Shown here piece by piece: positions 32,260 to 43,260 of a DNA stretch of 64,000 nucleotides. The notes under the pieces are model-generated. The model was not told where the DNA came from and made no database searches. It saw only the letters and a list, made by a program, of their open reading frames with translations. The position numbers and the translations under genes were made by a program. Positions within the stretch are counted from its first letter, which is position 1, and each line of letters opens with the position of its first letter. The stretch is from Isoetes taiwanensis (lineage: Eukaryota; Streptophyta; Lycopodiopsida; Isoetales; Isoetaceae): the NCBI GenBank assembly GCA_021234155.1, contig JAJEKV010000295.1, forward strand, positions 62,001-126,000. The letters are read 5' to 3'.

Positions 32260-35247
32260 GGATGTTGTATCCCTTTCTCGAGAATGGATCGATGTCTTAA
32301 AGCACCGGTTGAAGAAGAAACTATGGAAGAAGGATTGGACTCTCATGCAAGCACTTCCGAGGTCAAGATCGGGTTGATTTCAATCCTCCCGTTGATGAAG
32401 TTTTAGAAAAGCAATCGTTACAAGCGGTGCAAAGAAAATCGAAACAGAGGGTTTGTAGGGGTGGATACGTGACAAAGCCAATTAGAAGAAAGGTGAATGC
32501 TTCGTCAAATCTCATAATGAATGAGGTATCTAATTTGACTCCAAAACAAAGAAAGTATATTTGCAAGAAGATTATTGGGACAAAAGATTGCAATTCCTAT
32601 TTGAGCCGGTCATTGGAAGGCCTCAAGAGGCTATCGTGGAAAACAGATCCGGTAAAGAATTTAAAGGATGGCCTCCAAGACATCAAAATGCAAATAGCAA
32701 TGACGGACTTTTCGCAAAGCATTACGTACTATCTATGGTGGTTGGAGAGGAAGGAGAATTACGAAGACTTCACTAGCGACTAAAATTGCTGAAAATACAT
32801 TCTAGAAATATGAAACTAGCAATGAGAGAGAAGGAAAAGAATGTCACTAGGTGGAACAAATGGTGGGCATTAGCGGTCGAAATCCAAGAACAAATACGAT
32901 AGATCAGGCTATGAAGGATATGGTTGCTCAGTTTTGGTTAGATAACTCAAAGGTTTCACCAAAAATTAGAGATGTCATGAAGAAGAGGACACAACCAATT
33001 CAATATATTGACATTACACAGGTACGACTGTAATTTAGCTGTAATTGCATCTTGTTTTTCAGAATAAAGAATGTAAAGTTTGTAGATTTCTTTACTTTTT
33101 GGCAGAATAAAGATGTCTTTTATTTTGTAACACTGATGTAAAGTTTGTAACAGATTTCTTTACTTTTTGAATGTAATGTAGATGCAGTCTGCCCTAGTTG
33201 TTCTACATGGAAATGTCAAATTATTTCATGGCAACACGTACATGTATATTTGTTTACATGTATGTTCTGGATGTATATTTGTTTACATGTATATTCTGGA
33301 TGTATATTTGTTTACATGTATATTCTGGATGTATTGTAGATGTAGGCAGTAACTAAGAAGAAATTAGTGTGGAGATGTATTGTTTGTCAAAAAATTATGT
33401 GACTTCATAGTAAATGAAATAAAATTCATGTCAGAATGTACATGTATGTGTGGGAGTTTAGGGTCTTGAATATGTAAAAGATTTGTATGTAATGTAATGT
33501 AATGAGGTGACTATATTTATTTCTTTGTAATTTTACAGTGAATTATTCAATTTTGTGGATCAATTATCCGAGGTTCTGGATTGGGCTTAGGCAATTTGAA
33601 TACTTAAAACCTTCTTGCATTAGAAAGCTAAAGGAAAGAAACACATGTTGTTGCGTGAAACATGAGCAATCGATCTGTACAAGCAGTGCATTTAATTTGA
33701 TGAGGTCAAGACTCCATGAAAATTGTTCGTGCAATTGTGGTGTGTGCGATCCGAAGCTCATCTTTGGAATATGTCAAGCGAAGGACAAGACATTTGATAA
33801 TGTTAGCACATTTTGGAGGGCTATGGTATGTGACAGAGCAAAGAAAGCAACGAGTGGCATAAGCTACAATGTATCAAATCGATTGTGGAAATTGTGGGAA
33901 ACAATTAATTGAGTTGTGTCCAAGAGAATACAAGGAGCGATTGATCAAACGCTTGATTGGCAAGTCTATGGTTACGTTAATGAGCCCTCAAGAAAGGAAC
34001 TTCACGAAGACTAAAGCTAATTGACAAGAAAGGCAGCTCCAAGAATATGTTGGATAACATGTTTGATCATATGTCGAAGTTTGTATATCATAACTTTGTG
34101 GCACATTGCAGGAGCAAACAATTCAAGGAATCCATGAAGAGTCTTCATTGATGATACCAGATTATCGGTTGTTGATTTCGGAGAATTATACTTTGAAGCC
34201 ATTCAACGAGATTCAAGCACAACATTGGTACAATGAACAAATCAGCATATTGGTCCACATCACGATGTTCAAGGTATTGGGGTAAAATGAGGAAATGTGT
34301 GCACTTCTTTATTTCGGATGACAAAACACATGATACTCACTTTGTACAAAAAGCATTCAAGATGCACCTCAATTGGCTGAAAGAAAATGGTGTTGGTCAT
34401 ATGAAATACCACTTAGTTTGGTCCGATCGGTGTGCAGCCCAATTCAAGTCGAGAAGAGCTTTCTATCATGTAACTAGGTATCATCAAGAGCATAAGATCG
34501 AATGCAATGGAATTTCTTTGGCTCGGGACATGAGAAGGGCACACATGACGGAGAAGGAGCCATAGCCAAACTATGGCTCGAGGCGTAACAAAGAAAAAAA
34601 GGATGGGAAAGTGATAAAAATGCGTAAACCGCATGTGAGGTTCTTGAAGAGAAAGTTTCGATGTGGAAAGGGTATTTTGGAAGGTGTCCGACATTGACTG
34701 TTCCCAAAGATTTGATGTGCTCCCGGTGAAAGGGGTGCAATCTCTTCATTGCGTTATCATCCATAGATCCAAATGATCCAACAAAGTTAATGTGTAGATC
34801 TCTTTCATGTTTTTGTAAGGCATGCATCAATTTTGATTGGCCACGCTTGTGAGAATGCTGATCATTGTGGCGGTGGGAGTTGAGAAAACTAGAGCCTACA
34901 AACGGGGACAATGTTGAAGAAGATGGGTACGAAGGCAGAGGACTTGTGGGCAAATGACGTGGACAATGTGGATGAGACAGTGCAGGTTGGAGATTATTTT
35001 GCATCATTCACATCCCCAGACAATTATGAAAGGGTCCCTTATTATCTCATCCAGTGCCCTCGAAGAAGACACCAAGGATGACTATGGAAATGAATTTTAT
35101 TGTGGTAATGAAGTTATAGCTGGTAACTACTTTGAATTGATTCCTGGTTGCCATCAAAAGTACAGGCTTATTCAAGGAAAGAAAGTTCTTGTCCATCCCG
35201 AAAGTCGATGGTGGGGTGAGATTTCCATTGGAGCCAGTCAAACATAA
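32260..35247 (+). pseudogene. Putative transposase-like gene with Cys-rich block and SDxCxxQFKS motif, broken
   Basis: Fragments in order: an N-terminal helical, basic part (PKQRKYICKKIIGTKDCNSY, 32540-32780, and PKIRDVMKKRTQPIQYIDIT near 32960); a cysteine-rich block (33640-33760: CCCVKHEQS then ENCSCNCGVC); FWRAMVCDRAKKA; a DF..ENYTLKPFNEIQAQHW segment (34165-34230); LVWSDRCAAQFKSRRAF (34415-34465); after a frameshift near 34505, WNFFGSGHEKGTHDGEGA; and a C-terminal part with VGDYFASFTSPDNYERVPYY (34980-35050) and QKYRLIQGKKVLVHPES. I recall uncharacterised proteins in plants and animals with the same DF.xNY / SDGCxxQFK / HGKGxxDGxGA order. The spaced acidic residues suggest an RNase-H-like DDE enzyme. 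That function is inference. Many stops and frameshifts make this copy inactive. Confidence 0.55.
33222..33337 (+). repeat. Tandem repeat, about 29-bp unit, three copies
   Basis: GTATATTTGTTTACATGTAT followed by TTCTGGAT repeats with minor changes. It lies in an apparent intron of the transposase-like gene. Confidence 0.75.
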
Positions 35248-35249
35248 GA

Positions 35250-36000
35250 TTAAAGGTACATCTTATGCATATGAACTGACTAACTATTGGCATGAAATGT
35301 TGCTGGGAAATTTGCCAGAGATTGTAGAATCTCTGTAATACGTTAACCTGTTGTTGAAGTAACTTTTCTATGCACTAAGGCATGGACTTGCAAACTGAAT
35401 GTAATCAGAATGTGAACCAGATTAAAACACAAACATTAATATAATGTTTATATACTTCCAAGACTGTTATACTTAGTGTAAGTTCAATTGGTTTCCCTGT
35501 TCGGCATTGATCTCCTCAAGAAGCAATAGTCCTTGTGACTCCATTTTTTGTAAAGCTTTTTCATTAATGAGAACTCCTCTTCTCTACAAATTGTTGTGAC
35601 TATTTTTTTTGCTTTAACTGTTCTCTCGAAGTTTCCTTTGTTCTTTTAGTTAAGCGAACTATTTCTATCCTTTTACGTATAGATATAAGAAACATGTTTG
35701 GTACTTAGTTTGCAACTCAAGTTTTTGGTGCAACTCAAGTTAATGGAGTTTTGTCATTAATTATAAAATGCAAAGTACAATTCTTGAAATAGTATACCAA
35801 AACAAACATTAAAGCCAACAAGGAATTTCAAGTTGCAGAATTTATGATCTGCACACTAACAAAATATGGTAACCAGCAGCCAATAGGAAAATATGTTCAG
35901 AGTATTTTTCTTTAAATGCATCTTGAAGCATCTGAAGCATCGCCAAAAGTTTACGGATGTTGGTCCGTAAAACCTCTTGAACAATACCATATGCATGAAA
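35250..36000. other. Spacer between the two convergent genes; no gene seen
   Basis: AT-rich with no motif recognised. Confidence 0.4.
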
Positions 36001-36019
36001 TGAACACTAAACTGTTAGG

Positions 36020-36560
36020 GTGTGTATACCTCACCAAACCATGCACCATACCATGCCCCACACTATCATATTCACCAGAACGAGCACATCCCACCACACA
36101 CCACACCATTCACCACACACCACACCACACACCACACCATTCACCACACACCATACACCATAGACTATACACCAACTATCATATTCACCGTAGCCAGCAC
36201 ATCCCACCACACACCACACCACTCACCCCACCACTCTCCCCCCACCACACACCACACCATTCACCACACACCATACACCATAGTCCATACACCAACTATC
36301 ATATTGTTCGCGTAAGCAGGCACATCCACCACACACCACACCATTCACCACATACCCCACCACACACTCCACCACACACCACACCATTCACCACACACCA
36401 TACACCATAGACCATACACCAACTATCATATTCACGAAGCGGATGTGGTGTGTGGTGAATGGTGTGGTGGTGTGTGGGGTGGTGGTGGGGGTGGTGGTGG
36501 TGGTGTGTGTAGTGGTGTGTGGTGGTATGATGTGGTGTGGTGGAGTGTGGTGGGGTGTGG
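36020..36560. repeat. CA-rich minisatellite that flips to GT-rich (inverted satellite)
   Basis: From 36040 to 36430 the plus strand is nearly free of G and consists of CACCACACACCACACCATT-like units in higher-order repeats of 100-130 bp that include CACCATACACCATAG and CCAACTATCATATTC. At about 36440 the strand bias flips and GTGGTGTGTGGTGAATGGTG-like sequence runs to 36560. The two parts are mutually complementary and could fold into a long hairpin. Open frames here are His/Thr or Val/Gly repeats and are not genes. Confidence 0.85.
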
Positions 36561-37849
36561 TAGTGTGGTATTGAAATAATCAAAACAATCAAGTAATGTT
36601 GTAACAGTCGAAACAATCAAGTAACTGTTTTGATTGACCAAAAAGGGTACAAGGGTTCTTTAAATCAGAAATCTTTTTTCTTCAAAAAAAAAAAAAAAAC
36701 TTACATAGTCATAAAGTATACTATGTGTAGTATACTATTCAAGCATAGTGTCATTTACACATTCCTTATGATAGGAAATGTGAACACAAATGTGAACAAA
36801 AGATATATATAAGCTGTTACATAGTTCATCTTGCAAAATCGGATACTCATGATCATTTGGAAATCGAGGATGGCTGGCGACACGTTCTTTTCGGATTGGC
36901 ATCACAATGCATGACCAAAGCATCTATTAGAAATTGTAAATGGATTGTATGTATTCATGAGAGAACCATTTAGATGTAATCGTGACATCCATAAATAAGG
37001 TTAGAAATATTTAAAGGAACATGAGATGCGGTACATACAAGGGAAGGCATACAACTTACTTCCATATCTCTACCGGAGACAAGAGCTTCAACATATTTGT
37101 GCATAAATCCCATCACATACAACCCACATGATGTTAAATCGGACTCTTTGTGGCACCTCTACTTGCTGAATCCGATTAACATTATTTCTCTTCATGAAAT
37201 CGACGCCTCTAGATACTTGACCGATCGATGTGGTTAACATTTTTGTGTGTGCAAACCTATATATCACTAAATTTAGCGGACCAATTAGCGAAGAAAAGCA
37301 AAGCAACAACTTAAAGTATTACATACCCTTTGATTGCTTTCTCGTTCGTCGCATAACCTGTAAGAGGATTCAAGACGTGAATTCCTGGTGCAGGTAGGAT
37401 CTTGGAATCAGATGGTGCGAGCGTAAAAACAGCCAGCACAAAATGGTCATTCTCAAGGATAGGTGCAAGGATATGATGGCATTTAGCTACCACAATCCCC
37501 TTCATCCCTGATTTCACTATTTCAATGACATTCAGTGATCCTTCAGCTGATTCACCCTTTCTTTTGCTGCTGGTAGCTTCTCTAAACCTTATATAGTTGT
37601 AAGCAGGATAAAAAAAGATTTTGCTCTTCCACTCGAAAGGCAATGTCTCATACAAGCACCTGGATTAGATTAAGATTAACATTACAGACAAGGAATAGCA
37701 ACAAATACAAATTTCGGTTACAACCAGGTTATTACCTGCCATAAAGATCCACTAAGCGGCTACTCATTTTAGAGTTAGTTGCACATAAAATTGCTATGTC
37801 AGATGCAACCACTTTCATTTCAGCCGGCGGACAGTTCTTGAATGGCGTG

Positions 37850-37878
37850 AATGGCGTGAATGGCGCGAATTCCATAAG
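37850..37878. repeat. Three tandem 10-bp units in the protease gene
   Basis: GGCGTGAATGGCGTGAATGG then GCGCGAATTC; read on the minus strand this gives FAPFTPFTPFKN, a short repeat within the protein. Confidence 0.7.
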
Positions 37879-37914
37879 TTTATCCTTGTCATCATTTCTG
37901 TTGTCAGATCCAAG

Positions 37915-38175
37915 ATGTTAGTGTCATATTAACAATTGATCCATGACAATAAAGCATAAATTGATACCTTCCAATCTACGTTTCCGATGGTTTAGACGCA
38001 AAACGAGTAGAATATAATAAGCTATGAAGCATAAGTAAGTCAATGTTAGTGTCATATTAACAATTGATCCATGACAATAAAGCATAAATTGATACCTTCC
38101 AATCTGTTTCCAATTGGTTTAGACACGCAAAACGAGTAAAATATAATAAGCTACTTGAAGTATAAGTAAGTCAAT
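37915..38175. repeat. Tandem duplication, two ~130-bp copies
   Basis: GTTAGTGTCATATTAACAAT starts both copies (about 37918 and 38046). Each ends with AAGTAAGTCAATGT. It lies in an intron of the minus-strand protease gene. Confidence 0.85.
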
Positions 38176-39739
38176 GTAAGCTAGCAATTACCGTTTTGCT
38201 TGTGGATGTCCCCGCTTCACGGTTTGCACTCTCTTTTTCCAATTTGTTTTGGCATCGGCTTTGACCATAAATTTAGTCGTTGCCTTGGCTGCAATCTCCA
38301 AGGCTTCTTCAACATCATCTAGCTCCTTTGAATCGTCGCAAGTCTCGAAGACAAGAAAGTGCTTCATTCTAATGTTTTGAAAGCAAGACAAAAAAGAAAC
38401 ACGTACCGCCAAAGAACAAGCCTTTTCCTCAACTTGAAAAGCAAGCAGCCTTCGTGGATTTGTTTTCAATGTCGTCACCAAACATCTTTGATAATTTTAT
38501 CGTAAACACGTCAGCGTAAGTTTCAAAATACAAAAAAAAAAAAATTAGAAACCCCGAAAAGGAGAGAATTATTACGGGCTTTCACTAGTTGCTCAATAAT
38601 AGCGACTCCGGCTTCAACGGTGGGATCTCTTTTTGGAAAACAACCTCTGTTTGCAAAATATTGAACATTAGTGAACTCTAACTACAACAGATGCAATCTT
38701 AATGTAATCGGAATGTCATCACCCTACCTTCCACATACCCCTCTGTCTCCAAATCCTTGACCGATTGCTTATGAGTTGTTGCAATTCTCAAAGGTGATGT
38801 AGATGTGGATGGACTTCCAACATTGATAGCGTAAGCATCTTTTGTGTGCGAGGTTCAAGAATTGGGATGTCGAGAATGGTAAATGCAACCCCATCTCAAT
38901 AACATTCTTCTTTTCACCTACAACATGAAATTTTGCTATATTGAACTTAAGCATAGTGCACGAAACATGAATTGTTTAGTTTACCTGCAGTTTTACTTCT
39001 TCCTTTCTTGATACTACCCATATGCGCATTGACACAATTGGGTGTCAATAAGAAATGTAAACACTTGATTCGAATCAAGGGAAGATGTAGAGTAGATAGA
39101 AGCAAAATCAAGAAAAACAATCGGATGCAAATCAAAAGCAGAACAAATGTTAATTACATGCAAGTAGGTTTTTACTATGGGCAAACTTTCTGGCGATAAT
39201 GTAACGACAAAATAGAAGTACATTAGTGTACATAGCTATCACAATGTAAAAAGGAAAACCAAATACTAAATTCAAATGTATTTGAACAAAATATTTTATC
39301 AATACACCCTATCAAATACATCATTCAAACATTGAATGTAAAGGAAAGTCAAATACCAAATTCATATGCATTTTCTGATCACATGTAAATGCAAAGTGCA
39401 AATATCAATGCAATACACCCTATTAATACACCCTGTAAAGGAATTTTAAAAAGCACTTCATGGCACATGTAAATGTAAAGTATGTGAAGCAAATACATTT
39501 CCTCTTTACAAGTAAAAGACAAAACCACGCCAAATCAAATGTTAATCTGAGTTATGTACATGATGGAAACTAACTACATCTAAGTACACTCAAACTAATT
39601 ATGTAATCAAAATAGAAATAGATGTACCTTGAAGGGATTCCTAAAAAGCGATTAGTTGTCGAGGTCCTTGGACCATGAACAATCATGTACACATGTATTC
39701 GTTGTTGAAACCCCGAATATAAGACAAAATAGACAATAT

Positions 39740-40380
39740 GTATGACCACAAAGTGGAGATATTACCATGGTCGAGTCAAGGCAATCATTGCATTTGCTGC
39801 AAGTATTGCTTATATGTGAGAATGAAGCGCCCCGTCTTCTTTGCGAGTATGGGAGCGGGGCTGCAGGCCTATCGGGTCCGACCTTTCCAAATGCTTAGTC
39901 ATCTCCTTTATTCTATTCTCACGGTTGGAATTAACTTCCAAATCCTTGCTGATTTTTTTCAATGGCGACTTCTAATTCTTGCAAATCAGCCTTTAAACAA
40001 TCAATGGGAATCATTAGAGCATCTAAGTCGACAATATAACTTGATTTCTCCTCCTCTAAATGGGATGCCAAAGCCATTTGCACATCAGGTTGGCTTCCGC
40101 TTGCTTTTTAAACCTGCCATAATCTTTGAAGCGCCTCACATATTTTTGCATCTTTACTCGCTGACAAGTCTTGTCAAGAAGCTCTTATCACTCTCATGCT
40201 TCAAGCAGTTCAATTTCCATTGTTTTCCTTTTCTCTTTTAAAGTCGTATTTCATCAAGCATGGAGGAGAATCTAATGCTCTTGTTTCCCTCCACCTTTTC
40301 ATCATTTCCAACTGCTGCCCCAATTCTACGAGGCATATATTTAATAGCTTTAACATTGGAAGACTTTCTTGTAGCTAATT
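39740..40380 (-). pseudogene. Coiled-coil-like remnant, possible 5' part of the minus-strand gene
   Basis: On the minus strand, short frames read VATRKSSNVKAIKYMPRRIG and KSIRFSSMLDEI, then charged helical sequence with IEKNQQGFGS-like and RENRIKEMTKHLERS segments. The frame changes repeatedly and I recognise no family. It may be upstream exons of the C48 gene at 37-39 kb or a separate relic inside the same transposon. Confidence 0.3.
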
Positions 40381-40904
40381 ACACAGGTGATTCTTTTTGA
40401 GAGCCTTTTGAATGAAGACTTGCACTTGCTTTCACCTCATCCCAATCAATGCGTACTCCTTTGTAATGAAGTGCATATGCTCGGGCAAAATACAATGGAA
40501 TGTGATGATTTGCAATGTCCCTCCTACAAAAACGTGCTCATACGAGAAAAAAAATCGCCATCCAACCGGGCATAAATCACGCACTCTTGATAACCCCTAA
40601 CGGCGGGGGCTTGAACCCCAAACATCACGCACTATTTGCACTAGCCACGGGAAACATGCTATCAAAATTGTTGCTCCTAAGTCTGCCTGATGCTTACCTT
40701 GTCAAACTCGAGGTGACAATACCTCCCGATCTGAAGAAGACCCACTCTTGAGTTTTTGAACCTTGATTCTAGTGGGAGACCTTGGCATGGGCTTCTGAGG
40801 GTTTGTTGCGAGGAGATTTCCTTGGAGATGTCTTTGTTCCAAGTCTGTTTGGTCATGATCTCTTCCCCCGGTGCTTCAGCTCTCACGAAAATGCAAGCTT
40901 TTGG

Positions 40905-41045
40905 CTATGGAGGTCCCGATCTTGGCTATGGATGGATGTCAAGCTTTGGCTATGGAGGGTTGAATATGGATGTCAAGCTTTCGGCTATGGAGGTTCGAAT
41001 ATGGATGTCAAGCTTTTCGGCTATGGAGGTTCGAGCGGGAGGAAG
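40905..41045 (+). repeat. Subterminal tandem repeat, about 33-bp unit, five copies
   Basis: TTTGGCTATGGAGGTTCGAA with ATATGGATGTCAAGC between copies. Read through, it would encode FGYGG motifs. It ends about 130 bp inside the right end of the candidate transposon. Confidence 0.75.
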
Positions 41046-41175
41046 GTTGAGCAGCAGAGGAGGAGAGTTCAAAATTATTTGCCCTATTAATGATTCATTC
41101 CAAGAATAATAATTTTTGGGGGGGATTTCCTTACATTTTGAATTTGTAAATGTAAAATACGGGCATGTTTTTGCC

Positions 41176-41196
41176 CACCCTTTCATGCTTCTACCC
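41176..41196 (-). repeat. Right terminal inverted repeat of the candidate transposon
   Basis: CACCCTTTC...GCTTCTACCC, exact inverse of 31807-31827, followed by AAGA. Confidence 0.65.
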
Positions 41197-41283
41197 AAGA
41201 GCAACTCCGGAGATTGAATCAGCCATTTGTCCTCATCTGAGCGGCAGAAGGCTTTCATTGGACCATTTTACTCTTAAGTGTCC

Positions 41284-41285
<2 letters not shown>

Positions 41286-41321
<36 letters not shown>
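41286..41321 (+). other. Long poly(A) run
   Basis: About 36 consecutive adenines following AAGTGTCCC. It may be the tail of a retro-inserted transcript or a slipped homopolymer. No AATAAA is seen close upstream. Confidence 0.5.
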
Positions 41322-41323
<2 letters not shown>

Positions 41324-42055
41324 CCCAGAGGGAAAAAAAATCGTTTCGAGATCCCTTGCATGTCCCTTACGATGTTCGTTCTCGGGCATCCCTTTATGTC
41401 GTGCCTAGCTTGTGCCAGGTGGCACAGTAAATTTTCGTCGTACGTGCGTGGTTCATTGCAACCGCAATTAATATACTTCACTCTAGATTACTCGACGCAA
41501 TACGCAAAGGAATGTTGGGTCGCGTTCTGCTCCTGTATCCAATCCCCTTGTGACATGTGGCAGATATTCTAACCCAGGAATTACACTAAACTTTATTTTT
41601 AACTAGAAGTTATTGTTTTCTTTTTAGAACTTTATCCTGAAAGTATACTAAAGGTAAAAGAATGGGCTAGTAAAAGTTATGAGAATGAAGAGTAAAATTT
41701 GCAGAATGACACAGTAAAAACAGTAGAAAGGTTAGTAAAAATTCTAGAATGAATAGTAAAATCAGTTCAAAATATCACTTCAAGATTTGCCATTCATTGA
41801 AAAAGTTCTCAACTCGGTTACATTGAAAAAGTAAAAACATGGAAAGTCGTGTAAGAGGCCTTTGCTCTCCTGATAATAGCTCCGAATGCAGCCTACAACA
41901 AGTAGCAAATAGTTAGTATATTAAAATAAAAGACTAAACTAAATCTGTACTTGCGTTTCAATAGCCACTAAGCTTGCAAACTTGAAGCATAAACTGCTCC
42001 AACATTCGAGCAAACTCCATCAAATCCAATTCCTCAATTCTTTTCTCAATTAACA
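41322..42055. other. No gene seen
   Basis: A/T-rich with repeated GTAAAA phrases at 41640-41790 and no convincing frame. Confidence 0.4.
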
Positions 42056-42059
42056 ATCC

Positions 42060-42725
42060 TTACTTCACTCTCCAGTGATCAAATCTGGATCGAGCCCATT
42101 CTATCTTATCTATCTTTGTGCCAACAGAATTAACTTCCCTCACTAACTCATCATCAAGCTCTAGGAAAGGCACTTCTTTTCCAGATCCATTACCACTAAC
42201 ATTTTCAGAAACAACACTAGAAACAGGTTCTTTGTTAGACTCAGTTCCAAAAAACCCTGACATCTTTTCAACATCACATAAGTACTCGTCAATCTCGGCA
42301 TCCCCAAACTCTTTCAGAAGCTCTGTCTCAAAATCAACCTCACATTCTGTATCCAAGATAACACAATTATCTGCACCTCCAATCTCTTGAATGATGTTCA
42401 AGATAAAGCATCTATCTCAGCCATAGTAGAGTAAGAAACCACAAAACAAAACAAGTACAGACACTAAATAGCAGAAGTCAAAAACCTGAAAAAGACAGGT
42501 AAACAAGTTAGATGTGCAAGATTTTGTAAAAACAGACATAAATGGACGATTTAATTTACTTGATTCTAAAATATAGAACAAATCTGCCTTTAGAAGTTCA
42601 GAAACCAAGGTAGAACCCTCAAAAAACACAAGAATATAGCTTAATATTCAGAAAACCCTAACAGAACCTAAAGCAACTCCCATACCTTCTGCATGTTACT
42701 CCCAGACGCATTATCCGCCATTATC
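42060..42725 (-). CDS. Hypothetical acidic protein, possibly two exons
   Basis: A 113-residue frame (42401-42060) encodes an acidic, Ser-rich sequence, with segments ELLKEFGDAEIDEYL, VVSENVSGNGSG and IEWARSRFDHW. About 300 bp upstream, MADNASGSNMQK (42721-42686) is followed by a donor-like GTATGG and could be a first exon, but I see no certain acceptor. I do not recognise the family. The high Glu/Asp content and lack of internal stops are the only support. Confidence 0.3.
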
Positions 42726-43260
42726 TAACAAATCAACGTAAGAATTAGATAATACTAAGAACAGGCGCTGCCGTAAAGAACACTGAGAATCAAGGCGCCG
42801 CTACCACAAATGAAGACGTTGCTCCAAAACTTCACAAAATGAGGAAAAACTAAGGCGTTGCAAGGAAAAACGAAGGCGCTGCAAGGAAAAGGCCTTCCTG
42901 AATGGCATGCAGCAACATGCAGAGCTTAAAAGCTCAAGAAACATGCGAGCGCCGCAGCGATCGACATAGCCGGAAGCAAAAAAGAAAGGAAGGAAAAAAT
43001 GATTATGCGGGCCTTCATAAAACTTTTTGGCTGATGTGGCGGACGAATGTCGGCTGACATAGCAGAACGCGGCCAACATCCCTGCCCCTTTCTGGCTTTC
43101 TCTCTCTAGGGTTTACAATCTCTCTCTAGCCCCAAAAACCCCAAACGCCCAAAAGGTGCTCTGCCTGCCTTTCTGAGTCCCCAAATTGGATTCTAAGCAT
43201 CTTCTAGGCAGCCAGAGACCCGTCCAACCTTGGACCCTTTAACGTTGCCTTGTTCTCAGC

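Larger units (their letters stand above)
37060..39130 (-). pseudogene. Second Ulp1/C48-type protease gene, multi-exon, broken
   Basis: Minus-strand exons read in order: GSIKKGRSKTAG (~39020); a segment with HLPFSTSQFL or, in another frame, IPILEP (38810-38920); SPLRIATTHKQSVKDLETEG (~38740); RGCFPKRDPTVEAGVAIIEQ (~38600); a charged exon 38188-38500; MSSRLVDLYGR (~37745); LYETLPFEWKSKIFFYPAYN (37590-37655); HILAPILENDHFVLAVFTLA (catalytic His in DHF, 37430-37490); IHVLNPLTGYATNEK (~37350, Asp position replaced by Asn); and after a frameshift SDLTSCGLYVMGFMHKYVEA (catalytic Cys in SCG, 37070-37140). The His and Cys blocks and the ILAPI/VLAVF strands fit the C48 fold. The Asp to Asn change and the frameshift near 37150 suggest an inactive copy. 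It converges with the transposase-like gene. Confidence 0.6.
31807..41196. mobile_element. Candidate undescribed DNA transposon, 9.39 kb
   Basis: The termini are a perfect 21-bp inverted repeat. GGGTAGAAGC...GAAAGGGTG is at 31807-31827 and its exact reverse complement at 41176-41196. AAGA lies directly outside both ends (31803-31806 and 41197-41200), consistent with a 4-bp target duplication. It contains two convergent, decayed gene clusters. On the plus strand is a Cys-rich protein with SDRCAAQFKS and HEKGTHDGEGA motifs (32.3-35.2 kb), inferred to be the transposase. On the minus strand is a Ulp1/C48-type protease gene (37.06 kb upward). Short tandem repeats sit just inside the right end. 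I cannot assign it to a described superfamily. The TIR is short, so the boundary call rests on the exact 21/21 match, the flanking tetranucleotide and the gene content together. Confidence 0.6.

Noticed and set aside
36040..36430. CRISPR-like array
   Set aside because: Repeat and spacer are both simple CA-rich sequence of variable length; the window is a plant nuclear genome with no cas genes.
35916..36641. His/Thr/Pro-rich and Val/Gly-rich frames
   Set aside because: Products of the CACCACAC satellite and its complement.
39738..40241. 167-residue plus-strand frame
   Set aside because: Leu/Phe-rich with no motif; the minus strand gives charged helical sequence more like real coding remnants.
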